Shown: positions 16,311 through 25,737, counted from the stretch's first letter. The stretch is DNA of 33,173 nucleotides from Thiomonas sp. (GCA_027443745.1 DAIAZB010000399.1:1-33173), one strand, 5' to 3'. Notes: a model not told the origin generated them from the sequence alone. Program-made: numbers and translations.

Positions 16311-17360
16311 TTACGGTGCTTCCGGGAGGTCCGAAAGCAACTTCTGGAGGGCCGTCTCGAAGGCTGCCCAGCGGGCCGGAGGCAGGACACCACGAGGCAA
16401 CTCCACGGTGACCGCACCACCCTTCCCCGCTCGGATTACGCCCTTCTTGCCATCGGCAATCACGAAGGCACGCGAAGCCTCCTTTGCCTTGGGCTTGCCC
16501 TTCGCCGACACCGCCTCGGTCAAGCTGCGGAACACCTCCGCAGCAGCCGGCTTCGGCGACCGGCCTGCGAGCAACCGGGCAGCCGACAGCACTGCGTCCG
16601 TATCCTGCTGGTAGGCCTTGTCCAGCGCGACAGCCCAGCGGAACTGAATGTCGACCGGGCTGCGGAACGCGCCGACGATCTCCTGCGGCAACTCGGCCAC
16701 ACGAAGCGCCTTGGCCACGTTGCTGTGGTCGAGTCCGATCTGTTCGGCCAGCCGCCTCGCACTGGGAAACAAGCCCTCGTTCAGAGCCTTGTGATAGCTG
16801 ACGCCCTGCTCCCAAGCCGACAGGTTCGAACGCCCGCGGTTCTCCCGCTGCATCTGGACATAGAGCGCTTGGTCATCGACGTTCTCGTCGACGACCGCAC
16901 GCACCGGCAAGCCCAGCTCGAGGCACGCGCGCGTCCGGCGCGAGCCGTAGACCAGTTCGAACCGCGGCCCCTCCGGCTGCTCCGCTGCAGCGCCACGAAC
17001 GGGGCGTACCTTGATCGGCTGCACGTTGCCGCCGGCACTCTCGATCTCCTGCTTCAATTCCACGAAAGCCTGGCTCGAGAACGAATCCGGGTGGCGGTCG
17101 GCCCAGCGCGTCAGCGCGATCTGGCGCGGGTCGATGAGTTGCTCGCCGACCTGCAGCTTGAGCTTCTCGATCTCGGCATTGAGCTTCGAGACGGCTTCCG
17201 TGTCGGCCGCTGCACCGGAAAGCATTCGGGACAGCATCCCCACCCCGGTGCGAGGCAGCGCTGGCTTGACCTCGGCCTGGGGCTCGGATGTCACCTCGGG
17301 TTCTTCGACGTGGTCCGGAATCTTGAAGGCGATCCCTTGCCCCTTCTTTTGAGTGGCCAC
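16311..17360 (-). CDS. parB: plasmid partition protein ParB
   Basis: This 349-residue ParB/Spo0J-type CTPase and centromere-binding protein has the ParB box with GSRRTRACLELGLPVRA (about residues 138-154) and MQRENRGRSNLSAWEQGVSY. A helix-turn-helix follows (ARRLAEQIGLDHSNVAKALR), then a carboxyl dimerisation region. It starts at GTG 1 base after the parA stop, with GGGAGG 7 bases upstream, so it is translated with parA. Residues 1-35 are low complexity. Three GTGGTAC palindromes right after its stop are the probable binding sites. It is normal length and intact. Confidence 0.93.
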   Translation of the reverse strand: MATQKKGQGIAFKIPDHVEEPEVTSEPQAEVKPALPRTGVGMLSRMLSGAAADTEAVSKLNAEIEKLKLQVGEQLIDPRQIALTRWADRHPDSFSSQAFVELKQEIESAGGNVQPIKVRPVRGAAAEQPEGPRFELVYGSRRTRACLELGLPVRAVVDENVDDQALYVQMQRENRGRSNLSAWEQGVSYHKALNEGLFPSARRLAEQIGLDHSNVAKALRVAELPQEIVGAFRSPVDIQFRWAVALDKAYQQDTDAVLSAARLLAGRSPKPAAAEVFRSLTEAVSAKGKPKAKEASRAFVIADGKKGVIRAGKGGAVTVELPRGVLPPARWAAFETALQKLLSDLPEAP

Positions 17361-17361
17361 C

Positions 17362-18570
17362 TCAACCTCCCACCTGGCGCTGCCAGAACGTTTCCATCTG
17401 CTGTTCGATCAGATCCACAAACCGATCGTAGGCCTCGAAGGCGCTCTTGAACGTGCGCGTCGAGGCGTTGTCGCGACTCGCGTCGTAGACGGTTCCGAAC
17501 TCCTTGCTGGCGGTGCGGACAGCCTCGACGTCCGGAATCTCTACCGGCAGCACACGCTCGGCGTAGGCGGCCTGGATCCACTCCCGGATGATCGCCGTCG
17601 ATTGCCCAGTGTTGTCCTTGGGTGCGGCGTACTTCACCTTGGACAGCAGGATGTTGATGAACGCGAAATCCTTCCCGGCACCGCGACCGGCGAAGTCGTC
17701 GGCCAGGTCCTTGAACAGATCCCAGAACTGGGCACTCGACGCGAAGTCCAGGTTGCTTGGGGGCAGCGGCATGATGATGCCGTCGCTCGCCATGAGAGCG
17801 TTCACGGTCAGGAACGACAGCGACGGTGGCGTGTCGCAGATGATCACGTCGTACTTCGACCGGATCGGGTCGAGCCCGTAGTCAAGCGTGCGCCAGAACT
17901 GGAACGAGGCTTCCTTCAGTTGTCGCGTCGGCAGGATGAACTCGGCCGAGAAGAGGGGAGAAGAGGAGGGCACCAAGTCCACGCCGTCCCAGTAGGTCGG
18001 CCGGATCGCGTAATTGACGTCCGGCTCGTCGCCGCTGAGCAGCGGCAACAAGGTCTGAGTGACGTCGACCTCCGCATCCGGCAGGAAGCCGAAGAGGGTC
18101 GTCATGCTGCCCTGAGGATCCACGTCCACCACCAACACCTTGTGGCCCCGCATGCTCAACCCCTGGGCGAGGGTGGTTGCCGTGGTCGTCTTCGAACTGC
18201 CGCCCTTGAAGTGCGCCGTGGAGATCGTGATGGCCTCGCCGCCTTCGGGTCGCAGATGGCCAGCCCGGTAGTGGCGAGCCCACTGCCGCATCTCCGATAG
18301 CGTGAACTCGCGACGGGCACCCGTCGAAGTCAGCCGCCCAGTCGGCAGCCCTCCAGGATTGCGCACGCGGTAGTCATACTGGGACCGCTCGATCTTCAGA
18401 CGCTCGATGAGCTGAGTCGCCGAGAACGTCGGCGGCAGCTTGCGGGCATCCGGCGCTAGCATCACCCCACGGGCCTGGGCCACGATGGATGTGGCCCGCT
18501 CTGCCTGCTCGGTGATCGCCTTCAACGAGATCGGGTGGGTAGCCGAGGGCCCCTGTGTGGTCGGATCCAT
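17362..18570 (-). CDS. parA: plasmid partition ATPase ParA (type Ia)
   Basis: This 402-residue Walker-type ATPase has an amino-terminal DNA-binding extension (residues about 45-100, SATQLIERLKIERSQYDYRV, ARREFTLSEMRQWARHYRAG) as in self-regulating type Ia ParA proteins. The deviant Walker A FKGGSSKTT is at residues 121-129. Motif DVDPQGSMTTLFGFLPDAEV and Walker B-like YDVIICDTPPSLSFLTVN follow. An AAGGAA before the ATG at 18570 supports the start. It drives segregation with ParB and probably represses its own promoter in the adjacent origin region. Confidence 0.94.
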   Translation of the reverse strand: MDPTTQGPSATHPISLKAITEQAERATSIVAQARGVMLAPDARKLPPTFSATQLIERLKIERSQYDYRVRNPGGLPTGRLTSTGARREFTLSEMRQWARHYRAGHLRPEGGEAITISTAHFKGGSSKTTTATTLAQGLSMRGHKVLVVDVDPQGSMTTLFGFLPDAEVDVTQTLLPLLSGDEPDVNYAIRPTYWDGVDLVPSSSPLFSAEFILPTRQLKEASFQFWRTLDYGLDPIRSKYDVIICDTPPSLSFLTVNALMASDGIIMPLPPSNLDFASSAQFWDLFKDLADDFAGRGAGKDFAFINILLSKVKYAAPKDNTGQSTAIIREWIQAAYAERVLPVEIPDVEAVRTASKEFGTVYDASRDNASTRTFKSAFEAYDRFVDLIEQQMETFWQRQVGG

Positions 18571-18810
18571 GCGTTCCTTGCAGTGCGCTATGACAATGAA
18601 CGCAATTCTACGTGAGACAGGGCTTTCTCAAGACATCAATGAATTCCACGTTTATCGCAGACGACCTGGTGCTCGCACCGTGAAGAACCTGGATTTCAGG
18701 ACGTTTTGAAGGCCTCCTCCAAGGTCAGTCGTCGATCAGTTTAAGAAGTTCAATAGTTCAAGACTTTCTCGGCCAGAAAGTTATTTGAAATCAAGTAGTT
18801 AGCCGATCTC

Positions 18811-18898
18811 CCGTCCGGACTCCCGGCGCCTGCCGTCCGGACAAGGCTTTGGAGGCGTCCGGGAAGCGGCCTGAAGGCGTCCGGGAAGTCCTGGGGAT
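18811..18898 (+). repeat. four tandem 22-bp iterons
   Basis: CGTCCGG begins at 18812, 18834, 18856 and 18878, exactly 22 bases apart. The first two units read CCGTCCGGAC and the last two GCGTCCGGGAAG. Further copies at 18925 and 19005 are out of the tandem run. Phased direct repeats of this size next to a Rep_3 gene are the usual initiator-binding iterons. Confidence 0.85.
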
Positions 18899-18910
18899 AA
18901 CTTTCGCCCC

Positions 18911-18919
18911 TGTGGATAA
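18911..18919 (-). promoter_or_regulatory. DnaA box
   Basis: TGTGGATAA is the exact reverse complement of the consensus TTATCCACA. A one-mismatch companion TGGGGATAA lies at 18892-18900, at the edge of the iteron array. Confidence 0.75.
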
Positions 18920-19090
18920 CTTAGCGTCCGGGTTTTCAGGTCCCGGGTCGGACAGTTCGAAGCCCGCGCAACAGGTGGCCGAACCGAAGTGAGAAGGGCC
19001 GAAGCGTCCGGGATTTCAGGCCCTCGGGAGCTGAATCGTCACTCAGTTCTGACTAAACGTCGCGAAATCCAGTTGCGTCCAAGAGACGCT

Positions 19091-19130
19091 GGTCAACCCG
19101 GACACTTGACCGGGCGCGGCGGCCTAGAAT
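19091..19130 (+). promoter_or_regulatory. rep promoter region with inverted repeat
   Basis: GGTCAA (19091-19096) and TTGACC (19106-19111) form a perfect inverted repeat around CCCGGACAC. A -10-like TAGAAT lies at 19125-19130, only 6 bases before the rep ATG. The repeat is well placed for autoregulation by Rep or control by ParA. The short leader implies almost leaderless rep mRNA if this -10 is used. Confidence 0.45.
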
Positions 19131-19136
19131 GGACGC

Positions 19137-20576
19137 ATGAGCGGTGTGGCAATCGTGAGGCAGATGGATGTGGTGCAGGGCATGCTGCACAAGTCCGTCA
19201 TCGCCTTGGCGATCGTGCCGACCAACCGCTCGCTGACGGTCACTGGACGCAAAGCGTACTCGGTGATGTTGCATCTTGCCCAGATGCAGGCGGCCGCCGG
19301 AACAGAGAGTGCGGACGGCGGCTTCGCTGCACCATTGAACTCCATCCTTCGCGGCTTCGGTGCGACCAACAGCATCTCCAGCGATGCAAAGAAGTACATC
19401 GACCAGATGGTGTCGACCAAGGTGGAGTGGAGGCCACTGTCGAAGTCCGAGCAGCAACTGCCGCTGACCTTCGGGATCGACGGAAAGGAAGAGGGCGGCT
19501 CGCCGGCGCAGATCACCGACGAGCTTCGCATCTTCAACCTGCTCGCCGAGGTCCGCGTCTACAAGCGCGCGGGCGAGAACTGGGTGACCTGGTACTACCC
19601 GCCGTCCATCCGGGAAGAACTGGTCAGCCCCTCGCGCTGGGCCCAGGTCGACTTTGCGGTGCTGCGCCAGTTGACCACCTACTGCGCGGTGGCGCTCTAC
19701 GAGATCTGCGCGCGCTACCGCGACAGCCCCGCAGGCGTCACCAGCCGGCAGCACTGGTCCTGGTGGGCCGAGTCGTTGCGAAGTTCGCCGACCTCCAAGG
19801 TCCGCGCGTGGCGCAAATTCAAAAACGAGTTCGTCGCGCCCGCCATCAAGGAGATCAACGACCTCGGCGACATCGAGATCGAGCTGATCGAGTTCAGGCG
19901 CGGACGCGAAGTTGAGTACGTTCAGTTCGCGGTCAAGAAGAGTGCGCGGCGCCCCGAGCGGATCGCGCCGGTGCCGCCCGATGTCACGAACATCCTGCGG
20001 GGTGGCAAGCTGAGCATCCGCGACACGGTCATCGAGGAACTCGAGCGCGCCTATGGCGTCGTCGCCGTGACCGAAGGACTCGAACGCTACGAGCGCTTTC
20101 TCAGTGGAGCGGACCGCCCGCGCATCGGCAATGCCGGCGCCTACCTGCGCACGATCATCGCGAACAAGGCGCGCGAGGATGGGTCGACAGGGCAGGGCGC
20201 AGAACCGGAGAAGTCGGCCCATGTCGTCGTTGAGAGCAAGGCGGCACCAGCGGTGCCCGCTTCGCGCCGTGATGTGGAGGACGCCGAGCGCCATCGGCGC
20301 TTCAGCCTGATCCGCGACCAGTTCGCCAAGCTGGATGCGGAGGAGCAGATGGAGTGGGTGCGGCGGGTGCGCGATGAGGCGGACGCGACCACGGCACCCA
20401 GCCCCAGCATCATGAAGCGTCTCGCACGCGGCGAGTGGCAGTCGCCACTGGTTCAGGTGATGGTGATCCAGCACTACGCGAAGAGCGAACTGGGCGATGA
20501 CTGGGCGACGTTGCCGTTGGCCGAGTTCGAGAGCCTCATGGCGATCGACGTCGGCAGCGAACGCGACGCGGGCTGA
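19137..20576 (+). CDS. Rep_3-family replication initiator
   Basis: This 479-residue initiator begins MSGVAIVRQMDVVQGMLHKS. The first half (about residues 20-130) has the winged-helix pattern of RepA/RepB initiators (SLTVTGRKAYSVMLHLAQMQ). The second winged helix is at about 175-260 (FAVLRQLTTYCAVALYEICA, SPTSKVRAWRKFKNEFVAPA). It is longer than small-plasmid Rep proteins because of a charged carboxyl extension (about 300-479), as in initiators of Burkholderiales megaplasmids and second chromosomes. The iteron origin lies just upstream, and parAB is divergent. It should bind the 22-bp iterons and open the origin. Confidence 0.9.
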   Translation: MSGVAIVRQMDVVQGMLHKSVIALAIVPTNRSLTVTGRKAYSVMLHLAQMQAAAGTESADGGFAAPLNSILRGFGATNSISSDAKKYIDQMVSTKVEWRPLSKSEQQLPLTFGIDGKEEGGSPAQITDELRIFNLLAEVRVYKRAGENWVTWYYPPSIREELVSPSRWAQVDFAVLRQLTTYCAVALYEICARYRDSPAGVTSRQHWSWWAESLRSSPTSKVRAWRKFKNEFVAPAIKEINDLGDIEIELIEFRRGREVEYVQFAVKKSARRPERIAPVPPDVTNILRGGKLSIRDTVIEELERAYGVVAVTEGLERYERFLSGADRPRIGNAGAYLRTIIANKAREDGSTGQGAEPEKSAHVVVESKAAPAVPASRRDVEDAERHRRFSLIRDQFAKLDAEEQMEWVRRVRDEADATTAPSPSIMKRLARGEWQSPLVQVMVIQHYAKSELGDDWATLPLAEFESLMAIDVGSERDAG

Positions 20577-20598
20577 AACTCACCGCAAGCGGACGGGC

Positions 20599-20630
20599 AA
20601 AAAAAAGCCCCACTGCATGTGCAGTGGGGC
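20599..20630 (-). terminator. factor-independent terminator of the methylase-helicase gene
   Basis: On the minus strand GCCCCACTGCA/TGCAGTGGGGC forms an 11-bp stem (20607-20617 with 20620-20630) followed directly by eight T residues. It lies 14 bases past the methylase-helicase stop. It may also end rep transcription from the other side, although there the T tract is on the wrong side. Confidence 0.9.
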
Positions 20631-20644
20631 AGGGCGCTCAGCGA

Positions 20645-23600
20645 CTAGGCTGCAATTTGCTCCGGGACATCCTCGACAGCATTACTGCCGACTTCGTCCT
20701 TGCCAAGGTCCAGCTCGGCTTCGAGCTCACGCTGCCTCACGATTAGCGCGGCCAAGCGGTCCTCGTGCTCGAACGGCCGCTGCAGTTCAGCCGCAAGGCC
20801 TTCGAGCTTCGATCGCATCCTCGCGAGCCGCTGAGCGCAGTCATCGCGGTGCGGCGCGATCTCGCGGATCGTCTCGACCAATGAGGCATGGAGTGCCGGT
20901 CCGGTCTGGCACGGCCTGCATTCGTGTGAGCTCGCGCCCCGCACGAACAGATGCACCTCGTCCTCTGCGCGTCCGATAAACACGCACAGTTCGAAAGCCC
21001 CGACGGTGCCGATGACCTCATCCCGCGCGGACCGCGAGATCGATGCCCTCGCGCTGCGTACGGTCGCCCTGAGCACCTCGCCGATCGCTTCACGACCGCG
21101 GTAGGTGCGTCCGTGGACGTTGACCACCAGGTCCGTTCCGAGAACGGCATGCGCGCGTTCGGCATCTGCCACGAGGGCCGCGAGCAACCGCTCGTTGCTC
21201 TCGATGCGCATCGGCAAGCCTGCCACCTCGGATTCGTTCGCGTAGCGTTGGTTGCGCCACACGGACAGCAGCGAGGCGTACTTTGCGATCTCCGCGTCGA
21301 CACCGGCCTTCTCGATGATCTTCGGATTGCCCGACGCAAGCGCCTTCACTTCCGCGTAGGTCAGCGTTGCGAGCTCGACGTCCTCGACAGACCGGATGCC
21401 CTTGTCCCCGCTCATCACCTGCGCGATGAACTTGGCCTTGGTGAGCACAGTCTGCCAGCTGTACGCGTCGAAGCTGCCTTCGGTGACGTAGCGGATGATC
21501 TCCACCTCGGGGCATTCGTTGCCTTGGCGAAGGATTCGGCCCTCGCGCTGCTCCACGTCACACGGACGCCATGGGCAGTCGAGTTCGTGCAGGGCCACGA
21601 GGCGCCGCTGCACGTTCGTGCCGACGCCCATCTTCGGGGTCGAGCCGAGCAGCACACGAACCTTGCCCTCGCGCACCTGGCGGAACAGGCGTGCCTTCTG
21701 CGAGTCGGTCTCGGCATCGTGGATGAAAGCGATCTGCTCGGCCGGTAGGCCCAGCTCGATCAACTCTTCGCGCAGCGCCTGGTAGACGCTGAACGCCATG
21801 CCACTCTTGGGAGTGGACAGGTCGCAGAAGACCAGTTGGGCCCTCTTGAGGCTCGCAGTCTCCTGCCAGATGTTGTGCACCTCTCGGGCGCACTGCGCCA
21901 CCTTCCCGCCGGGGTCGGCTGGTTGGCGGCCGTTGATCAGTCGCATGTCCAGCGCGGCCAGGCGGCCTTCGCTGGCGATCATGAGCATGTTGTCCTCGCG
22001 CGGGTCTACCCGCGCGGTCTTCAAGCGCGCGGCGCGCTTCACGAGCGATCGCACGAAGGCGCGCAACTGCTCGCTCGGCTTGCACGTCACCGTTCTGGGC
22101 TTGTCGCCCTTCAGGATAGGCACCGGCAGCTTCAGCATCTCGCGCGTGCGGATGTCCGACACGTCGCAGAACACCGTCATCAGGTCCGGCACGTTGATGA
22201 AGCGCGCGAACCGGGTGTTGAGGCGATAGCCGCTGCCGTCGGGTGCAATCTCCAGCGCCGTGACCGTCTCCCCGAAGGTGGCGGCCCAGGCGTCGAACTG
22301 CTCGAGCCCCAGCGAGCGCAGCGTGTTGGGCTGCAGGAAGCGCTGGAACGTGTGAACCTCGGCCATGCTGTTGGCCACCGGGGTTGCCGTGGCCAGAACC
22401 ACCCCACGGTGCTCGCCTCGGTAGAGGCTCATCGTGTGGCGCGACTTCAGGTACAGGTCGAACGCGCGCTGCGAGTTGCTCAGCGGCAGGCCTGCGATGC
22501 GTGCCATCTTGGTGTGGCGAAACAGATTCTTGGCCGAGTGGGCCTCGTCGTACGCAAGCCAGTCGACCCCCAGTGCTTCCCAGCAGAGAAAGTCGTCCTT
22601 GCGATCTTGGTTCTCCAGACGTTCGAGCCGGATCTTCCAGGTCTTCTTCATGCGCTCGAGCTGCTTGACGATCCGGTTGGACCGGCTGTCCGCGCTGCAC
22701 ATGCGCACCGCCATTTCGATCTCGCGGATGGTGTCCTTGATGAAGTCGCCGGTGAAGCCGGCGGACATGGGCAGCAGCTCGAAGGTGGAGTGCGTCATCA
22801 CGATCGCATCCCAGTCGCCGGTGGCCACCCGCGCCACGAACTCCCGCCGGCGGTCGCCGGCGAGGTCCTCCTTCGTCGCCATGAGCACGGCGGCGGAGGG
22901 ATAGAGCCGTACCAGCTCTGCGGCGTACTGCTCGAGGCAGTGGTTCGGCACGATGTGGGCCGGCTTGTTGGCCAGGCCCAGGCGGCGCAGTTCCATGCTC
23001 GCGGCCACCATGATGGCCGTCTTGCCGCCGCCCACCGCGTGAAACAGCCCGGTGTTGCCGGACTGCACGACGCGCCAGATCGCGTTGCGTTGGCTCGCGT
23101 GGAGCTCGAAGCATTGCGAAAAGCCCGGCAGCTTCAGATGCGAGCCGTCGAACTCCCTCTGGCGGATGCAGTTGAAAAGGTCGTTGTAGATCCTGCACAG
23201 CCGCTCGCGCCGCGGCGCGTCCTCGTAGGCCCATGCCGCGAAGCGGTCCCGGATCAAGCCGAGCTTCTCCCGCGCCGCGAGCGTCTCCTCCTTGTTGACG
23301 ATGTAGGCACCGTCCTTCTCGGGGTGCGGGTCGCGCACCGTGGGTGTCTGCACGTTCAGCGCATGCTGCACGAGGTCGATGGCGTGCATGCGCCGCGTGC
23401 CGAACTCCTGGATGCACGCGACGCTTTGTCGGGCCGCCCAGTCGTTGAAGGTCACCGACCAGGTGCCGGCCACAGCCAGGTAGCGCACGGCGGTGTCCTG
23501 CAGGCCGAGCACCTCCTTGATGAAGTCCTCGACCACGTCCGCAGGGACCCAGACCGCGCCCAGTCGCAGCGCGATGTCGCCTGGCGGCAGATCCTCGGGG

Positions 23601-25624
23601 ATCACCTTCTCCAGTGCCGCCACGTTCGCCCGGTAGGCGTCGCCAGCGGCGAGGGCCACGGTCAGCTTGCGCTTCACGTTGCCGGAGAGGTACTCGTCGG
23701 CCGGCTCGTGCCGGTCGCCCTCGGGATTCAGGTAGATCATGCCTCGCGCGGACAGGTCCGCCAGGGCGTCTTCGGGCGTGGCCCGCAGCAGCCGGGCCAT
23801 GTAGTCGGGATCGACCCGGCCCTTCCATTGCATCGACAGGGCGAGTGCCTCGTCGGGATGCTCGGCGACCGTGGCCTCCCGGACGGGCGAGACCGTTCGC
23901 TTCGAGAAGATCGCGGCCTTGGTGGCCACTTCTTCCTCTTCGTCGTAGTGCTCCAGGGACAGTAGCAGCGGATAGTCCGGGTCTCGCCGGAAGGCGAGGG
24001 CGTTCGCACGGCAGGACAGGTAGCCGTGCTTGCCCACGAACCGGTCGTAGCTCTGGTTCAGGCGTCGCCTCAGTTCGATCAGCGCCTGGTCCGTCGTTGC
24101 GCCCAGTTGTGCGCTGAGCAACGCGCGGGTCCGATCGCGGATGTCCACCATGCCTGCGATCCGTTGCCGGACCGTGGCGTTGAGGCGGTCGTGCAGGTCC
24201 ACGACGTGATCGCCTTCCACGATGCCGATGCGGCCTTCGCTGACCACGAGCGAGCCCGGCCGCGTGCCAGCGGGTGCCGGCACGATGTCCCGGGGAGCTC
24301 TGGCGGGGGCCTTCGGTTGCACGCTGTACGCACCCTTGGGCACCAGGGCCTGGGCGCCGAGCAGCGCGGATTCGAGGTCGCCATCGAGCATGGCCGTCGG
24401 CACGGCCTGGAAGCCGTTGCTGACCCGGTCGATGCGACCCAGCACATGCTCCGGATGGCGCACGAACCAACGGTTGATCCGCAGGTACTGCTCGTGGCAG
24501 CCTTCCCGGAGCATCGTCTTGGGAACGTAGTCCAGGTCGAGCCACTCGGCTGCGGCCGCCGCCTCTCCCGGCGCGCGCCTTCTGAGCACGACCAGGTCGG
24601 CCTGCACGCTGGTCGATGCGATGCGCTCGAACGTGCCCGAGGGCAGTCGGAATGCGGTGACCAGGTCGGCCTCGGATGCCACGTGCGCGCGCATGCCGGC
24701 ATCGCTCTCGTCCAGGAAGTAGGTCGAGGTGATGAAGCACACCAGGCCGCCAGGGCGGAGCACATCGAGCGCCCGGCCAACGAACCAGTTGTGGATGCTC
24801 GCTCGGCTGTAAGGCCTGTTGCGGTTGTCCAGCACACCGTAGCGGCCGAAGGGGACGTTGGACAGGATGAGGTCGTAGGTTCCTTCGGCCAAGGTCGCGG
24901 CCTCGAAGCCACCGATCCGCACATCAACTCCGCATGCCCCGTAGAGGTTGCGAAGGATGCGGCCAGAGATGCGGTCCAGTTCGATCGCCGTGACGCGGCT
25001 GCGCTGGGCAATGTCGGCCGGCATGCAGCCCAGGAAGTGCCCGACGCCTGCGCTCGGTTCGAGGATGTTGCCGCCCTGGAAACCCAGGCGGCGCAAGGCT
25101 GCCCAGATCCAGTGGATGACGATCGGATCGGTGTAGTGGCTGTTGTTGACCGATGCCCGTGCCGAGTCGTGGTCGTCGGCCGAGAGCAACTGGCGCAGGC
25201 GGCTGGCGCGCTCGACCCAGGCTGGATCCCGGCCCTCGTCGTTGAAGCTCGCCGGGATGCCGCCCCAGCCGGTGTAGCGCAGCAGTGCGCGACGTTCGCT
25301 GGCGCTAGCCGGCCTGGCCTCGCTCTCGATCGAGCGGAGCGCGTTGATGGCCGAAACGTTCGCCTCGAACTTGGTGGCCTGGCCTTCGATGTGGGCGAGG
25401 GCTTCGTCGTCCCACGTCGGCCACTCGACGAACTGCGCGGTGTGGGCCGCGGCGGACATGGCCGGGCGCCATGCCTTGGGGACCTGCACTCCCACGACCG
25501 CTTGAACATCGACCGCAGCGGCAGGGGCCTCCGCAGCTTCAGCGAACAGGTCTGGGTATGCGGGGGCTTCGGTGTCGAAGCCCGGCAAGGAAAGGGTGTA
25601 GCCACCCCGGCTGGATGGGGACAT
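20645..25624 (-). CDS. N6-adenine methyltransferase/SNF2-type helicase fusion (N12-class, DarB-like)
   Basis: This protein has 1659 residues from the ATG at 25624, chosen because GGAG lies 5 bases upstream; an earlier in-frame ATG at 25714 has no such site. The methyltransferase part has SAM motif I ILEPSAGVGHFLG near residue 188 and catalytic motif SNVPFG near 254, the NVPF variant typical of COG4646 N12-class enzymes. The helicase part has Walker A GGGKTAIM near 863, LAYDEAHSAKN near 1025, ATATPVANSMAE and the motif VI EQREGRILRQGN near 1358. A coiled-coil-rich tail follows. Relatives occur on plasmids, ICEs and phages, for example the P1 antirestriction protein DarB. A role in protecting incoming plasmid DNA is likely but inferred. 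Confidence 0.88.
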   Translation of the reverse strand: MSPSSRGGYTLSLPGFDTEAPAYPDLFAEAAEAPAAAVDVQAVVGVQVPKAWRPAMSAAAHTAQFVEWPTWDDEALAHIEGQATKFEANVSAINALRSIESEARPASASERRALLRYTGWGGIPASFNDEGRDPAWVERASRLRQLLSADDHDSARASVNNSHYTDPIVIHWIWAALRRLGFQGGNILEPSAGVGHFLGCMPADIAQRSRVTAIELDRISGRILRNLYGACGVDVRIGGFEAATLAEGTYDLILSNVPFGRYGVLDNRNRPYSRASIHNWFVGRALDVLRPGGLVCFITSTYFLDESDAGMRAHVASEADLVTAFRLPSGTFERIASTSVQADLVVLRRRAPGEAAAAAEWLDLDYVPKTMLREGCHEQYLRINRWFVRHPEHVLGRIDRVSNGFQAVPTAMLDGDLESALLGAQALVPKGAYSVQPKAPARAPRDIVPAPAGTRPGSLVVSEGRIGIVEGDHVVDLHDRLNATVRQRIAGMVDIRDRTRALLSAQLGATTDQALIELRRRLNQSYDRFVGKHGYLSCRANALAFRRDPDYPLLLSLEHYDEEEEVATKAAIFSKRTVSPVREATVAEHPDEALALSMQWKGRVDPDYMARLLRATPEDALADLSARGMIYLNPEGDRHEPADEYLSGNVKRKLTVALAAGDAYRANVAALEKVIPEDLPPGDIALRLGAVWVPADVVEDFIKEVLGLQDTAVRYLAVAGTWSVTFNDWAARQSVACIQEFGTRRMHAIDLVQHALNVQTPTVRDPHPEKDGAYIVNKEETLAAREKLGLIRDRFAAWAYEDAPRRERLCRIYNDLFNCIRQREFDGSHLKLPGFSQCFELHASQRNAIWRVVQSGNTGLFHAVGGGKTAIMVAASMELRRLGLANKPAHIVPNHCLEQYAAELVRLYPSAAVLMATKEDLAGDRRREFVARVATGDWDAIVMTHSTFELLPMSAGFTGDFIKDTIREIEMAVRMCSADSRSNRIVKQLERMKKTWKIRLERLENQDRKDDFLCWEALGVDWLAYDEAHSAKNLFRHTKMARIAGLPLSNSQRAFDLYLKSRHTMSLYRGEHRGVVLATATPVANSMAEVHTFQRFLQPNTLRSLGLEQFDAWAATFGETVTALEIAPDGSGYRLNTRFARFINVPDLMTVFCDVSDIRTREMLKLPVPILKGDKPRTVTCKPSEQLRAFVRSLVKRAARLKTARVDPREDNMLMIASEGRLAALDMRLINGRQPADPGGKVAQCAREVHNIWQETASLKRAQLVFCDLSTPKSGMAFSVYQALREELIELGLPAEQIAFIHDAETDSQKARLFRQVREGKVRVLLGSTPKMGVGTNVQRRLVALHELDCPWRPCDVEQREGRILRQGNECPEVEIIRYVTEGSFDAYSWQTVLTKAKFIAQVMSGDKGIRSVEDVELATLTYAEVKALASGNPKIIEKAGVDAEIAKYASLLSVWRNQRYANESEVAGLPMRIESNERLLAALVADAERAHAVLGTDLVVNVHGRTYRGREAIGEVLRATVRSARASISRSARDEVIGTVGAFELCVFIGRAEDEVHLFVRGASSHECRPCQTGPALHASLVETIREIAPHRDDCAQRLARMRSKLEGLAAELQRPFEHEDRLAALIVRQRELEAELDLGKDEVGSNAVEDVPEQIAA

Positions 25625-25663
25625 GTGATCTCCGTGATGTGGAGAGAGCACACGCCCCCCCTG

Positions 25664-25679
25664 GGGAGCGTGAGCTCCC
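25664..25679. repeat. small inverted repeat upstream of the methylase-helicase gene
   Basis: GGGAGC-GTGA-GCTCCC lies 40 bases upstream of the methylase-helicase start. It could be an operator or a leader hairpin on either strand. Confidence 0.35.
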
Positions 25680-25737
25680 GGTGGGAGGGGGTCCGCGGGC
25701 CGCTGGGGCGGCATGCGGTCGTGCGTCGACCAGCCGG

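Larger units (their letters stand above)
18571..19136. other. replication origin region
   Basis: The 566-base gap between divergent parA and rep carries an AT-rich stretch (about 18720-18805) and four tandem 22-bp iterons. It also carries two DnaA-box-like sites: TGTGGATAA at 18911-18919 and TGGGGATAA at 18892-18900. Two more GCGTCCGGG copies lie at 18924 and 19004. The combination of melting region, DnaA boxes, iterons and initiator gene is that of an iteron-controlled origin. On the parA side, TAGAAT with a TTGAGA 15 bases upstream on the minus strand is a weak parA promoter candidate. Confidence 0.85.

Noticed and set aside
21558..24740. Second minus-strand frame of 1060 codons within the methylase-helicase gene
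   Set aside because: Arg/Gly/Pro-rich and motif-free; the overlapping frame contains all methylase and helicase motifs.
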